NCBI GenBank assembly: GCA_910583785.1
Contig: CAJTZK010000008.1
Location: 1-64,000 of the forward strand
Direction: 5' to 3'
DNA length: 64,000 bases
Source of the DNA: an uncultured Oscillibacter sp.
GTDB lineage: Bacteria > Bacillota > Clostridia > Oscillospirales > Oscillospiraceae
Below the pieces are notes generated by a model. The model had not been told where the DNA came from, ran no database searches, and worked only from the letters and a program-made list of their open reading frames with translations. A program made the position numbers and the translations under genes. Below are positions 40,362-49,440 of this stretch, piece by piece (within the stretch, counting starts at the first letter, position 1; each line of letters opens with the position of its first letter).

Positions 40362-40390
40362 TTGATTCTATTTTTCAAAAGAAGTATAAT
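40362..40390 (+). promoter_or_regulatory. Promoter of glgBCD
   Basis: TTGATT (40362-40367) and TATAAT (40385-40390) with a 17-base spacer, in the AT-rich half (40200-40390) of a 406-base gap. The gap has no ORF of its own. Confidence 0.72.
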
Positions 40391-40404
40391 ATTCCAGAAT
40401 AACC

Positions 40405-40545
40405 AAACGCAGTCTGAGGAAAAGCACAGCCCGCCGCTTAGGACGGCAGGCGGGGCGCTCCGGGAGGAACGCCTGGGAAATCGGCGGGCCGCCCGCCCAT
40501 AGGCGGCAGCCGCAGGTTTTGAGAGTGCCTGCGGCTATGCACGGA
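40405..40545 (+). promoter_or_regulatory. GC-rich structured leader of glgB, class unknown
   Basis: About 150 bases between the promoter and ATG contain successive stems. One is a GGCGG/CCGCC arm near 40480-40505. A clear one is AGCCGCAGG (40509-40517) with CCTGCGGCT (40529-40537), just before the ribosome site. The last hairpin could expose or hide translation signals. I cannot match it to a known riboswitch. Confidence 0.4.
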
Positions 40546-40553
40546 GGTTGACT

Positions 40554-42653
40554 ATGGCAAAACACGATCAGGCCGAACGTTTCCACGCCGGAACCCTGAC
40601 GGACGGCTGGCGCTGGTTCGGCTCCCATCCCGATAAGAAACAGGGCGCGGACGGCTGGACCTTCCGGGTCTGGGCTCCCCACGCCCAGGGCGTCTCCGTC
40701 GTGGGCGACTTCAACAGCTGGGCCCCGGGCGCCCATCCCCTCACCCGGGACGGCGAGGTCTGGGAGGGCTTTATCCCCGGCCTGCCGGAGTACACGTCCT
40801 ACAAGTACGCCGTCACCGGGCCCGACGGGGAAGTCCGGCTGAAAACGGACCCCTACGCTTTCCACTGTGAAACCCGGCCCGCTACTGCGGGCAAGCTTTA
40901 TGACATGGGGGATTTCAAGTGGACCGACGCCGCCTTCCTGGCCAAGCAGGAAAAGCACCAGGTCTACGAATCCCCCCTGAATATCTACGAGGTCCACCTG
41001 GGCTCCTGGAAGAAGCGGCCCAACGGGGATTTTTACGACTACAAGGACATGGCCAGGGAACTGGCCGCCTACGTCAAGGACATGGGCTACACCGCCATCG
41101 AGCTGCTGCCCGTGCTGGAGCACCCCTTCGACGGCTCCTGGGGCTACCAGTGCACCGGATACTTCGCCCCCACCTCCCGGTACGGCACCCCCAAGGACTT
41201 CCTCTGGTTCGTAAACCACATGCACAAAAACGGCATCGCCGTTATCCTGGACTGGGTCCCCGCCCACTTCTGCAAGGACGCCCACGGGCTCTATGAGTTC
41301 GACGGCGGCTGCTGCTATGAGTACAGCGACCCCAACAAGTGGGAGCACGCCTCCTGGGGCACCCGGGTCTTCGACTACGGACGGCCCGAGGTAAAGAGCT
41401 TCCTCTTCTCCTCCGCCCGCTTCTGGCTGGAGGAGTGCCACATCGACGGCCTGCGCGTGGACGCCGTGGCTTCCATGCTCTACCTCGATTACAGCCGCCA
41501 GGGCGGGGCCTGGACCCCCAACAAGTACGGCGGGCACGAAAACCTGGAGGCCATCGACTTCCTCCGGGAGCTCAACGCCATGGCCTTTTCCGTGAAGCCC
41601 GGCGTCATGATGATCGCCGAGGAGTCCACCGCCTGGCCCATGGTCAGCCGCCCCGCCGACATCGGCGGCCTGGGCTTCAACCTCAAGTGGAACATGGGCT
41701 GGATGAACGACATGTGCCACTACCTCAAGCTGGACCCCTGGTTCCGCCAGGACCACCATAAGGACATCACCTTCTCCATGATGTACGCCTTCTCCGAGAA
41801 CTTCGTGCTGCCCATCTCCCACGACGAGGTGGTCCACATGAAGGGCTCCGTGGTGGGGAAGATGCCCGGGGATTATACGAACCAGCTCCGCTGCACCCGG
41901 GGTTTCTACGCCTACCTGCTGGCCCACCCGGGCAAGAAGCTCCTTTTCATGGGCGCGGAGCTGGGCCAGTGGCACGAGTGGAACGACAAGGAGTCCCTGG
42001 ACTGGTACCTCCTGGAGAGCGAGGAAAACCAGAAGGTCCACCGCTTCTTCAAGGAGGCCAACGCCTTCTACAAGAAGGAGCCCGCCCTGTGGGAGGTGGA
42101 CTTTGGCTGGGAGGGCTTCGAGTGGCTGGTGGTGGACGACAACCACAACAACGTGGTGGTCTTCCTCCGCAAGGACAAGAAGGGCCGGGACCTCCTCTGC
42201 GCCATCAACTTCTCCCCCAATACTTATGAGGGATACCGCATGGGCGTCCCCGCCCATAAGCAGTACGCCCCCGTCTTCAACACCGACGCGGTGGAATACG
42301 GCGGAGACGGCTTCGGCGACTGGGAGCCCGTCCCCGTAGAGGCCATTGAATCCCATGGCAAGGAGCACTCCGCCGCCATCCGCATCCCCGCCTTCGGCGC
42401 GGTGTTCCTCCGGGGTGAGGGAACCTTCCCCAAGCCCAAGGCCGTCAAGGAGCCCAAGGCCCCCAAGGCCGTGAAAGCGGTGGAGAAGGTTTCCAAGGCC
42501 GCGGGGAAAACCGTGAAGGCCTCCGCCAAGGCCCTGGTAAAAACCGTCAAATCCTCCGCCAAGGCAGAGAAGGCCCCCAAGGAGGACCCAGCTGAGAAAC
42601 CCGCGAAAAAGCCCAGAGCGAAAAAACAGGCAAAGGAGCTGAAAGAGACATGA
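40554..42653 (+). CDS. glgB: 1,4-alpha-glucan branching enzyme with Lys/Ala-rich tail
   Basis: The 699-residue enzyme introduces alpha-1,6 branches into glycogen. ATG 40554 follows ACGGAGG (TTG 40548 also in frame). Residues about 20-120 are a CBM48 ([27 protein letters not shown]). The GH13 barrel has [58 protein letters not shown] (nucleophile Asp), MIAEEST (acid/base Glu) and [10 protein letters not shown]. After residue about 622 a 75-residue tail rich in Lys, Ala and Pro ([25 protein letters not shown]...) extends beyond normal family length. It overlaps glgC by four bases (ATGA). Confidence 0.95.
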   Translation: MAKHDQAERFHAGTLTDGWRWFGSHPDKKQGADGWTFRVWAPHAQGVSVVGDFNSWAPGAHPLTRDGEVWEGFIPGLPEYTSYKYAVTGPDGEVRLKTDPYAFHCETRPATAGKLYDMGDFKWTDAAFLAKQEKHQVYESPLNIYEVHLGSWKKRPNGDFYDYKDMARELAAYVKDMGYTAIELLPVLEHPFDGSWGYQCTGYFAPTSRYGTPKDFLWFVNHMHKNGIAVILDWVPAHFCKDAHGLYEFDGGCCYEYSDPNKWEHASWGTRVFDYGRPEVKSFLFSSARFWLEECHIDGLRVDAVASMLYLDYSRQGGAWTPNKYGGHENLEAIDFLRELNAMAFSVKPGVMMIAEESTAWPMVSRPADIGGLGFNLKWNMGWMNDMCHYLKLDPWFRQDHHKDITFSMMYAFSENFVLPISHDEVVHMKGSVVGKMPGDYTNQLRCTRGFYAYLLAHPGKKLLFMGAELGQWHEWNDKESLDWYLLESEENQKVHRFFKEANAFYKKEPALWEVDFGWEGFEWLVVDDNHNNVVVFLRKDKKGRDLLCAINFSPNTYEGYRMGVPAHKQYAPVFNTDAVEYGGDGFGDWEPVPVEAIESHGKEHSAAIRIPAFGAVFLRGEGTFPKPKAVKEPKAPKAVKAVEKVSKAAGKTVKASAKALVKTVKSSAKAEKAPKEDPAEKPAKKPRAKKQAKELKET

Positions 42654-43855
42654 AAAAAGAATGCATTGCCATGCTGCTGGCCGGAGGACAGGGCAGCCGC
42701 CTCTATGTCCTTACCGGAGACATGGCAAAGCCCGCCGTCCCCTTCGGCGGTAAGTACCGCATCATCGACTTCCCTCTTTCCAACTGCACCAACTCCGGTA
42801 TCGACACCGTGGGCGTGCTGACCCAGTACCGCCCCCTGGAGCTGAACAGCTATATCGGCAGCGGCCAGCCCTGGGACCTGGACGGCTCCACCGGCGGCGT
42901 CCACATCCTGCCTCCCTACCAGGGCGCCAAGGGCGGCACCTGGTACAAGGGCACCGCCAACGCCATTTACCAGAACCTGGGCTTCATTGATATGCACGAC
43001 CCGGAGTATGTGGTCATCCTCTCCGGCGACCATATCTACAAGATGGACTACTCCGACATGCTGGCCCGCCACAAGGCGGCCAACGCCGCCTGCACCATCT
43101 CCGTCATGGAGGTGCCCTGGGCGGAGGCCCCCCGCTTCGGCATCATGAGCGTGGACGGGGACGACATGATCACCGAGTTTGCCGAAAAACCCAAGGAGCC
43201 CAAGAGCAACCTAGCCTCCATGGGCATCTACGTCTTCTCCTGGAAGGCCCTTCGGCAGTACCTCATTGACGACGAGCACACCCCGGGCTCTGAAAATGAC
43301 TTCGGCAAAAACATCATTCCTTCTATGCTGGGCAACCAGGAGCGCATGGCCGCCTACCGCTTCGCTGGCTACTGGAAGGACGTGGGCACCTTGGAGTCCC
43401 TCTGGGACGCCAACATGGACATGCTGGCCCCGGAGTCCGGCCTGGACCTGCGGGACCGCTCCTGGCCCATCTACGCCCGCTCCATCAGCGCTCCCCCCGC
43501 CTTCCTGGGCGGGAAGTCCACGGTCACCCACAGCGCCGTGAACCGGGGCAGCGTGCTGGAGGGCCTGGTGGAGAACTCCGTCCTCTCCCAGAACGTCACC
43601 GTGGGCGAGGGCGCCACCGTCCGCTATTCCGTCCTCTTCCCCGGCGTCGAGGTGGCGCCCGGCGCGGTGGTAGAATACGCCATCCTGGGCGAGGGCTGCA
43701 AGATCGGCCCGGGCTGCCGCGTGGGCGGCACGCCGGAAAATACGCCGGAGGGCTGGGGCCTGACGGTGCTGGCCCCGGGCTGCCAGCTGCCTGAGGGCAA
43801 AGACGCCAAAGCGGGTATCATGCTGAACCGCAACGGTGAGGAGGTGTCCAAATGA
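42650..43855 (+). CDS. glgC: Glucose-1-phosphate adenylyltransferase, catalytic subunit
   Basis: The 401-residue enzyme makes ADP-glucose, the glycogen precursor. The nucleotide-binding [61 protein letters not shown] and [20 protein letters not shown] are present, with the C-terminal left-handed beta helix ([16 protein letters not shown]...). ATG 42650 overlaps the glgB stop, and its own stop overlaps glgD. In Firmicutes GlgC associates with GlgD for full activity. Confidence 0.95.
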   Translation: MKKECIAMLLAGGQGSRLYVLTGDMAKPAVPFGGKYRIIDFPLSNCTNSGIDTVGVLTQYRPLELNSYIGSGQPWDLDGSTGGVHILPPYQGAKGGTWYKGTANAIYQNLGFIDMHDPEYVVILSGDHIYKMDYSDMLARHKAANAACTISVMEVPWAEAPRFGIMSVDGDDMITEFAEKPKEPKSNLASMGIYVFSWKALRQYLIDDEHTPGSENDFGKNIIPSMLGNQERMAAYRFAGYWKDVGTLESLWDANMDMLAPESGLDLRDRSWPIYARSISAPPAFLGGKSTVTHSAVNRGSVLEGLVENSVLSQNVTVGEGATVRYSVLFPGVEVAPGAVVEYAILGEGCKIGPGCRVGGTPENTPEGWGLTVLAPGCQLPEGKDAKAGIMLNRNGEEVSK

Positions 43856-44964
43856 ACGGACTGCACGGAATTATTTTCACCTATGAGCGCCGCGGCAACC
43901 TCCAGGAGCTGGGCTCCATCCGCTCCTCCGCCTCCATTCCCTTCGGCGGGCGGTTCCGGGCGGTGGACTTCGCCCTCAGCAGCCTGGTCAACGCCGGGGC
44001 TATGGACGTGGGCATCATTCTCCACGGGCACTACCAGAGCCTTCTGGACCACCTGGGCACCGGAAAGGACTGGGACCTGAGCCGCAAGCGGGGCGGCCTC
44101 CGCCTTCTGCCCCCCTTCAACTATAAGGGCGAGTGGGGCGCCATGCCCTACCGGGGCCATATCGAGGCCCTGACCGCCGTGCGGACTTATCTGGAAGAAA
44201 TCCGCCAGGACTATGTGGTCATGATGGACGGCGATCTGGTGGCCAACCTGCCCCTGAGCGACGTGTATGAAAACCATCTGAAATCCGGGGCGGACATCAC
44301 CGTGGTCTGCGCCAACGACAGCTTCATGACCGAGGACGGCACCTACTTCCAGGTGGGAGAGGGCGGCCGGGTCGCCGAGGTCTTTGTCAGCCCCCACACT
44401 CCCCGGGGCCTCCGGGGGCTGGGAACCTACGTGGTCTCCAAGAAGCTGCTGCTGGAGCTGGTGGACGACTGCGCCGCTAAGGACCAGCTCAGCTGGCGGG
44501 GGGACGTGCTCCAGGCCCGGAAGGACCAGCTGAACATCCAGAGCTACATCTGGAAGGGCTACGCCGCCCAAATTCGTTCCGTCCAGGAGTATTACGACCG
44601 CAGCATGCAGCTGCTGGACCCCGCCATCCGGGCGGATCTGTTCTGCGCGCAGCGCCCCGTCCGGGCCAAGAACGCGGACCTCAGCTCTACCTACATCGGC
44701 TCCGGCGGCAAGTGCGTCAACTCTCTGTTCGGCGACGGCTGCTCCATCGAGGGCGTGGTGGAGAACTCCATCCTCTTCCCCGGCGTCACCGTAGAGGCTG
44801 GGGCCGTGGTGCGTAACTGCGTTATCTTTAAGGATTCCATCGTCCGCAAAGACGCGCAGCTGAGCTACATCATCGCCGACAAGGACGTGGAAGTCCTTCC
44901 CGGCCGGACGCTGATGGGCCATGTCACCTACCCCATCGTCCTGGCCAAGGGCAGCAAGGTATAA
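43852..44964 (+). CDS. glgD: Glucose-1-phosphate adenylyltransferase, GlgD subunit
   Basis: The 370-residue paralogue of GlgC lacks the GGxGxRLxxLT nucleotide loop. The corresponding region reads [44 protein letters not shown]. The beta-helix C-terminus is kept ([27 protein letters not shown]). This is the regulatory partner that stimulates GlgC in Firmicutes. Its ATG overlaps the glgC stop by four bases. Confidence 0.93.
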   Translation: MNGLHGIIFTYERRGNLQELGSIRSSASIPFGGRFRAVDFALSSLVNAGAMDVGIILHGHYQSLLDHLGTGKDWDLSRKRGGLRLLPPFNYKGEWGAMPYRGHIEALTAVRTYLEEIRQDYVVMMDGDLVANLPLSDVYENHLKSGADITVVCANDSFMTEDGTYFQVGEGGRVAEVFVSPHTPRGLRGLGTYVVSKKLLLELVDDCAAKDQLSWRGDVLQARKDQLNIQSYIWKGYAAQIRSVQEYYDRSMQLLDPAIRADLFCAQRPVRAKNADLSSTYIGSGGKCVNSLFGDGCSIEGVVENSILFPGVTVEAGAVVRNCVIFKDSIVRKDAQLSYIIADKDVEVLPGRTLMGHVTYPIVLAKGSKV

Positions 44965-44972
44965 AGATTCAT

Positions 44973-45000
44973 AAAAGGGGGGCGTCTCCGTCCCCCTTTT
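44973..45000 (+). terminator. Terminator after glgBCD
   Basis: AAAAGGGGG (44973-44981) pairs with CCCCCTTTT (44992-45000). It lies eight bases after the glgD stop and splits the glycogen cluster into two transcription units. Confidence 0.8.
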
Positions 45001-45017
45001 ATGATTGAAAGGCCGGA

Positions 45018-45046
45018 TTGACCACGGCCCCATTATTTGGTATACT
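45018..45046 (+). promoter_or_regulatory. Promoter of glgA-glgP
   Basis: TTGACC (45018-45023), 17 bases, TATACT (45041-45046). The 100-base leader contains a small CCGCC/GGCGG stem directly after the -10. Confidence 0.72.
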
Positions 45047-45146
45047 ATAGGGGAACCGCCGTTCCGGCGGTCCTCCCACACGCTGATCTCCCCCGGAATC
45101 CTGGTTCCACCCCAGCGCCGGGGATGATATGAAAAGGAGTACGTGT

Positions 45147-46943
45147 ATGAAAATCTTGTATGTGACCAGCGAAGCGGTCCCCTTCTGCAAAACCGGAGGC
45201 CTCGCAGACGTGGCTGGTTCCCTTCCCCCCGCCTTGGCGGAGCAAGGCGCTGAGGTGGCCGTAGTCCTCCCCCTCTATGAGCGGGTCCGGGACCGGTTTG
45301 GAAGCCAGCTGAAATTCGAGTGCTATGATTACGTAGACCTGGCCTGGCGGCACAACTACTGCGGCCTCTTCTCCATGGAGAAGGACGGCGTGACCTGGTA
45401 CTTCCTGGACAACGAACAGTACTTCAGCCGGGGCACCCTCTACGGCCAGGCCGACGACGGCGAGCGCTTCGCCTTCTTCTCCCGGGCCGTGGTGCGGATG
45501 CTGGACCGTTTCAAGTTCTGGCCCGAAGTGGTCCATTGCAACGACTGGCAGTCCGCCCTGGTCCCCATCTACCTGAAGGATGACGGCGTGCGGGAAGACC
45601 GTTACCGCTCCATCAAGACCGTGGTGACCATCCACAACATCGAGTACCAGGGCCGCTATAACCCTTACGTCCTGGGCGAGCTCTTCGGCCTGGACGCCGG
45701 ATGGGCCAAGGACGGCACCATGCTGCTGGACGGGGACGCCAACCTCCTCAAGGGCGCCATCCTCTGCGCCGATGCGGTGAACGCCGTTTCCCCCACCTAC
45801 GCCAACGAGCTGAAAATGCCCTACTTCGCCCACCGGATGGAGGGTGTGATGCGCCAGTGCTCCGACAAGCTCTACGGCGTTCTGAACGGCATCGACATGA
45901 AGCTCTACGATCCCCGGACCGACGGGCGCATCCTGAAAAACTTCTCTCCCGAGGAGATGGCCGGAAAGGACGACTGCAAGGCCGAGCTCCAGCGGATGAC
46001 GGGCCTCCGGGAGGAGCCCCACACCCCCGTGGTGGCCATGGTCAGCCGCCTGGTCTCCCACAAGGGCCTGGACTTGATTTGCGAGGTACTCCATGATATG
46101 ATGGAGCTCCCCATGCAGCTGGTGGTCCTGGGCACAGGGGACCAGCGGTATGAGGATTTCTTCCGCTGGGCAGCCCAGCAGTACCCCGGGCGCATGTCCG
46201 TCCGCATGGACTACAACGAGGACCTGTCCATGGCCATCTATGCTGGCGCGGACCTGTTCCTCATGCCCTCCAAGAGCGAGCCCTGCGGCCTGAGCCAGAT
46301 GATCGCCATGCGCTACGGCACGGTGCCCATCGTCCGGGAGACCGGGGGCCTGAAGGACACCGTCCAGCCCTGCGAGTCCTGGCGGGACGCCGGAAACGGG
46401 TTCAGCTTCGCCAACTACTCCAGCGGCGACATGCTCCATGTCATCCGGGAGGCCGTGTACCTGTACAAGGACTATCCTGACGTCTTCGCCCGCCTGCGCC
46501 AGCGGGCCATGTCCGGTGATTTCAGCTGGGCCCGGAGCGCCCGGGAGTACCTGCGCATCTACGCCACGATCACAGGCCAGACCTGGCCCATCCACAGCGA
46601 CACCCGCCGGGCGGTGGAAATTCCCGCCGGAGAGGCCGCCCCTGTAGAGGAGCCCGCTCCCGCCGAGGAGACTACTCCCGCTGAGGAGCCCGCTCCCGTT
46701 GTGGAGCCCGTCCCCGCCGAGGAGACTACTCCCGCTGTAGAGCCTGTCCCCGCCGAAGAGGCCGCTCCCGCCGGGGAGCCCGTCCCTGCTGAGGCGTCTG
46801 CCCCTGCTGAGGAACCCCCCTCCAAGAAAACCCGGAAGACTTCCGCCAAGGCCGCCTCCAAAACCGCCAAGGCTGAGAAGAAAACCGAGAAGAAGACATC
46901 CGCTAAGAAAGGAACCGCGGGCAAGAAAAAGTCTGCGGAGTGA
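45147..46943 (+). CDS. glgA: Glycogen synthase with acidic repeat and basic tail
   Basis: The 598-residue GT5 enzyme elongates alpha-1,4-glucan from ADP-glucose. ATG 45147 follows AAAAGGAGTACGTGT. An in-frame ATG at 45129 is less well placed. The ADP-glucose loop KTGGLADVAGSLPPAL (residues about 15-30), HCNDWQSALVPIYL, TIHNIEYQG, VNAVSPTYANE and the C-terminal MPSKSEPCGLSQMIAMRYGTVPIVRETGGLKDTV are all present. From about residue 490 a tail begins: seven or so (P)A(E)EE-P repeats (to about 555), then a Lys/Ala/Thr-rich end (KKTRKTSAKAASKTAKAEKKTEKKTSAKK). Typical GlgA ends near residue 480. Confidence 0.95.
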   Translation: MKILYVTSEAVPFCKTGGLADVAGSLPPALAEQGAEVAVVLPLYERVRDRFGSQLKFECYDYVDLAWRHNYCGLFSMEKDGVTWYFLDNEQYFSRGTLYGQADDGERFAFFSRAVVRMLDRFKFWPEVVHCNDWQSALVPIYLKDDGVREDRYRSIKTVVTIHNIEYQGRYNPYVLGELFGLDAGWAKDGTMLLDGDANLLKGAILCADAVNAVSPTYANELKMPYFAHRMEGVMRQCSDKLYGVLNGIDMKLYDPRTDGRILKNFSPEEMAGKDDCKAELQRMTGLREEPHTPVVAMVSRLVSHKGLDLICEVLHDMMELPMQLVVLGTGDQRYEDFFRWAAQQYPGRMSVRMDYNEDLSMAIYAGADLFLMPSKSEPCGLSQMIAMRYGTVPIVRETGGLKDTVQPCESWRDAGNGFSFANYSSGDMLHVIREAVYLYKDYPDVFARLRQRAMSGDFSWARSAREYLRIYATITGQTWPIHSDTRRAVEIPAGEAAPVEEPAPAEETTPAEEPAPVVEPVPAEETTPAVEPVPAEEAAPAGEPVPAEASAPAEEPPSKKTRKTSAKAASKTAKAEKKTEKKTSAKKGTAGKKKSAE

Positions 46944-46951
46944 GAACGCTT

Positions 46952-49378
46952 ATGGCATCGATTACGACAAAAGAACTGGAAGAAGCCCTGTCCGCCAAAC
47001 TGATGACCAACTTCGGCAAAGCCGCCGATGAGGCCACCGAGGGCGAGATGATGCGGGCCAGCGCCTTAGTCCTCCGGGACATGATGGCCCTCCGGGAGGT
47101 GGAAACCCGGAAGAAAACCCGCCAGAACAAGAAGAAGCAGGTCCACTACCTGTCCATGGAATTCCTCATGGGCCGGAGCCTGATGAAGAACGCCTACAAC
47201 CTGGGGCTGCTGCCCCAGCTCAAGGAGGCCCTGGACCATCTGGGCTTCAAAGCCGGTGACATCTTCGAGATGGAGCCCGACGCGGCCCTGGGCAACGGCG
47301 GCTTGGGCCGTCTTGCCGCCTGCTACCTGGACTCCATGACCACCCTGGAGATTCCCGCCACCGGGTACTCCATCTGCTACGAGCTGGGCCTCTTTAAGCA
47401 GAAAATCGTGGAAGGCCAGCAGGTGGAGCTCCCGGACCACTGGAAGGACCTGGGCGCCGCCTGGCTGCTCCCCAAACCCGCCGAGGCCCAGCAGGTTTCC
47501 TTTGGCGGCACCGTCCGGGAATTCTGGGCCGACGGGCACCTCCATACCGTCAATGAAAACGCCACCACAATCCAGGCAATTCCCTACGATATGGAAATTG
47601 CCGGATACGGCACGGGCCATGTCAACGTCCTCCGCCTGTGGGACCCCCGTCCCACCAAGTCCATTGACATGAACCTCTTCGGCCAGGGCGAGTACCTGAA
47701 AGCCGCCGAGGAGGAAACCATGGCGGAGACCATCGCCAAGGTGCTCTATCCCGACGACAACCACATCGAGGGAAAATCCCTCCGCCTCAAGCAGCAGTAT
47801 TTCTTCGTCTCCGCCACCATCCAGTCCATCACCGCCAAGCATCTGGATACCTACGGGACGCTGAAAAACTTCCATGAGAAAAACGTTATCCAAATCAACG
47901 ACACCCACCCCACCCTGGTCATCCCAGAGCTGATGCGGGTCCTCATTGACGATACCGGAATGAACTGGGACGACGCCTGGTATATTACCACCCACGCCGT
48001 GGCCTACACCAACCACACCGTCCTGGCGGAAGCCCTGGAACGCTGGCCCCAGACTCTGATGGAGCGCCGCCTGCCCCGCATCTGGCAGATCATCCAGGAG
48101 ATTTCCAACCGCTGGCAGAAGCGGGTGGAGGATTTCTACCACGACCCTGCCAAGACCAAGAAAATGGCCATTATTTGGGACGGCGAAGTCCGCATGGCCA
48201 ACCTGTGCATTGCCGGAGGCATGGCCGTCAACGGCGTATCCGCCCTCCACTCCGACATTCTGCGGAACGATGTCTTTAAAGATGCCTGCACCATGGAGCC
48301 CCAGAAGTTCCAGAATGTCACCAACGGCATCGACCACCGCCGATGGCTCAGCGAGATCAACCCCGGCCTGGACGGCCTCATCCAAGAGCTGACGGGCGGG
48401 GACGCCTACCTCTCCGACGCCTCTGTCCTCCAGAAGCTGGACGCCTTCGCGGACGACAAGGCCGTACTGGACCGTCTGGCGGAAATCAAGCGGAAGAACA
48501 AGGAGCTCCTGGCTGTCCACGCCAAGCGGAGCCGGGGCGTCATCCTGAACCCCGGCGCCATCTTCGATGTACAGGCCAAGCGGCTGCACGAGTACAAGCG
48601 GCAGCTTTTGAACGTGCTCCATATCATCGCCCTGTACCAGAAGCTCCGGGACAACCCCAACGCCATCACCCAGCCCCATACCTTCCTCTTCGGCGCGAAG
48701 GCGGCCCCGGGCTACGAGGTGGCCAAGCGGATCATCCGCCTGATCAACTCCCTGGCAGACCAGATCGACCACGATCCCGCCTGCAAGGATAAGCTCCAGG
48801 TGGTCTTCCTGGAGAACTACCGGGTTTCCCTGGCGGAGGTGCTGATGCCCGCCAGCGAGGTCAGCCAGCAAATTTCCACCGCCGGCAAGGAAGCCAGCGG
48901 CACCGGAAACATGAAATTCATGATGAACGGCGCCCTGACCGTGGGTACCCTGGACGGCGCCAACGTGGAGATGCACGAGGTGCTGGGAGACGAGAACATG
49001 TTCCTCTTCGGCCTCCACGCCGACGAGGTCGAGGCCCTGAAGCGGGAGGGCTATGTGCCCCAGCGGTGGTACAACCGGGACGAGAAGCTCCGCCGGGCTA
49101 TGGACGCCCTGCGCACTGGCTTCCGGGACGGCGTGTGCTACGACGACCTCTATCAGCGGCTCTTGCTGGGCATGGGCGGCAGCCCCGCCGACGAGTACCT
49201 GCTCCTGGCGGACTTCGCCTCCTACTGCGAGGCGGAAAAACGCATGGTGGACACCTACGCCGACCCCGTCAAGTGGAACCGCATGAGCCTCCACAACATC
49301 GCCCGCAGCGGAATTTTCGCCGCCGACCGCTCCATCGCCCAGTACGCCGACAACATCTGGCACGTACCCCACAAATAA
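46952..49378 (+). CDS. glgP: Glycogen (maltodextrin) phosphorylase
   Basis: The 808-residue GT35 enzyme releases glucose 1-phosphate from glycogen. I chose ATG 46952 (GGAG at 46936-46939). A GTG at 46940 overlaps the glgA stop and is also possible. Landmarks: VHYLSMEFLMGRSLMKNAYNLGL, LGNGGLGRLAACYLDSMTTL, INDTHPTLVIPELMRVL, KRLHEYKRQLLNVLHII and the PLP-lysine segment KEASGTGNMKFMMNGALTVGTLDGANVEM. It shares the glgA transcript, allowing joint control of synthesis and degradation. Confidence 0.95.
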   Translation: MASITTKELEEALSAKLMTNFGKAADEATEGEMMRASALVLRDMMALREVETRKKTRQNKKKQVHYLSMEFLMGRSLMKNAYNLGLLPQLKEALDHLGFKAGDIFEMEPDAALGNGGLGRLAACYLDSMTTLEIPATGYSICYELGLFKQKIVEGQQVELPDHWKDLGAAWLLPKPAEAQQVSFGGTVREFWADGHLHTVNENATTIQAIPYDMEIAGYGTGHVNVLRLWDPRPTKSIDMNLFGQGEYLKAAEEETMAETIAKVLYPDDNHIEGKSLRLKQQYFFVSATIQSITAKHLDTYGTLKNFHEKNVIQINDTHPTLVIPELMRVLIDDTGMNWDDAWYITTHAVAYTNHTVLAEALERWPQTLMERRLPRIWQIIQEISNRWQKRVEDFYHDPAKTKKMAIIWDGEVRMANLCIAGGMAVNGVSALHSDILRNDVFKDACTMEPQKFQNVTNGIDHRRWLSEINPGLDGLIQELTGGDAYLSDASVLQKLDAFADDKAVLDRLAEIKRKNKELLAVHAKRSRGVILNPGAIFDVQAKRLHEYKRQLLNVLHIIALYQKLRDNPNAITQPHTFLFGAKAAPGYEVAKRIIRLINSLADQIDHDPACKDKLQVVFLENYRVSLAEVLMPASEVSQQISTAGKEASGTGNMKFMMNGALTVGTLDGANVEMHEVLGDENMFLFGLHADEVEALKREGYVPQRWYNRDEKLRRAMDALRTGFRDGVCYDDLYQRLLLGMGGSPADEYLLLADFASYCEAEKRMVDTYADPVKWNRMSLHNIARSGIFAADRSIAQYADNIWHVPHK

Positions 49379-49389
49379 GGAAGCGGCAC

Positions 49390-49429
49390 AACAAGGGACG
49401 TATCCGAAATGGATACGTCCCTTGTTTTT
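49390..49429 (+). terminator. Terminator of glgA-glgP
   Basis: A 16-bp perfect stem (AACAAGGGACGTATCC with its complement at 49411-49426, loop GAAAT) runs into TTTTT. Confidence 0.93.
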
Positions 49430-49440
49430 CTGAGCCTGGT

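Noticed and set aside
40405..40440. CTGAGGAAAAGCACAG in the glgB leader resembling the GAGGAAAGTCC segment of RNase P RNA
   Set aside because: The sequence differs in key bases and only about 150 bases are available, too short for RNase P RNA.
40368..42368. A 666-codon open frame antisense to glgB, and similar long antisense frames under thrS, glgP and the M60 gene
   Set aside because: They are mirror frames of GC-rich coding genes, have low-complexity Gly/His/Val/Asp-rich translations, no ribosome sites and no family features.
46630..46810. Repetitive DNA in the 3' part of glgA considered as a CRISPR-like or tandem non-coding repeat
   Set aside because: The units are in frame, encode PAEE-type repeats and lack constant repeats with unique spacers.
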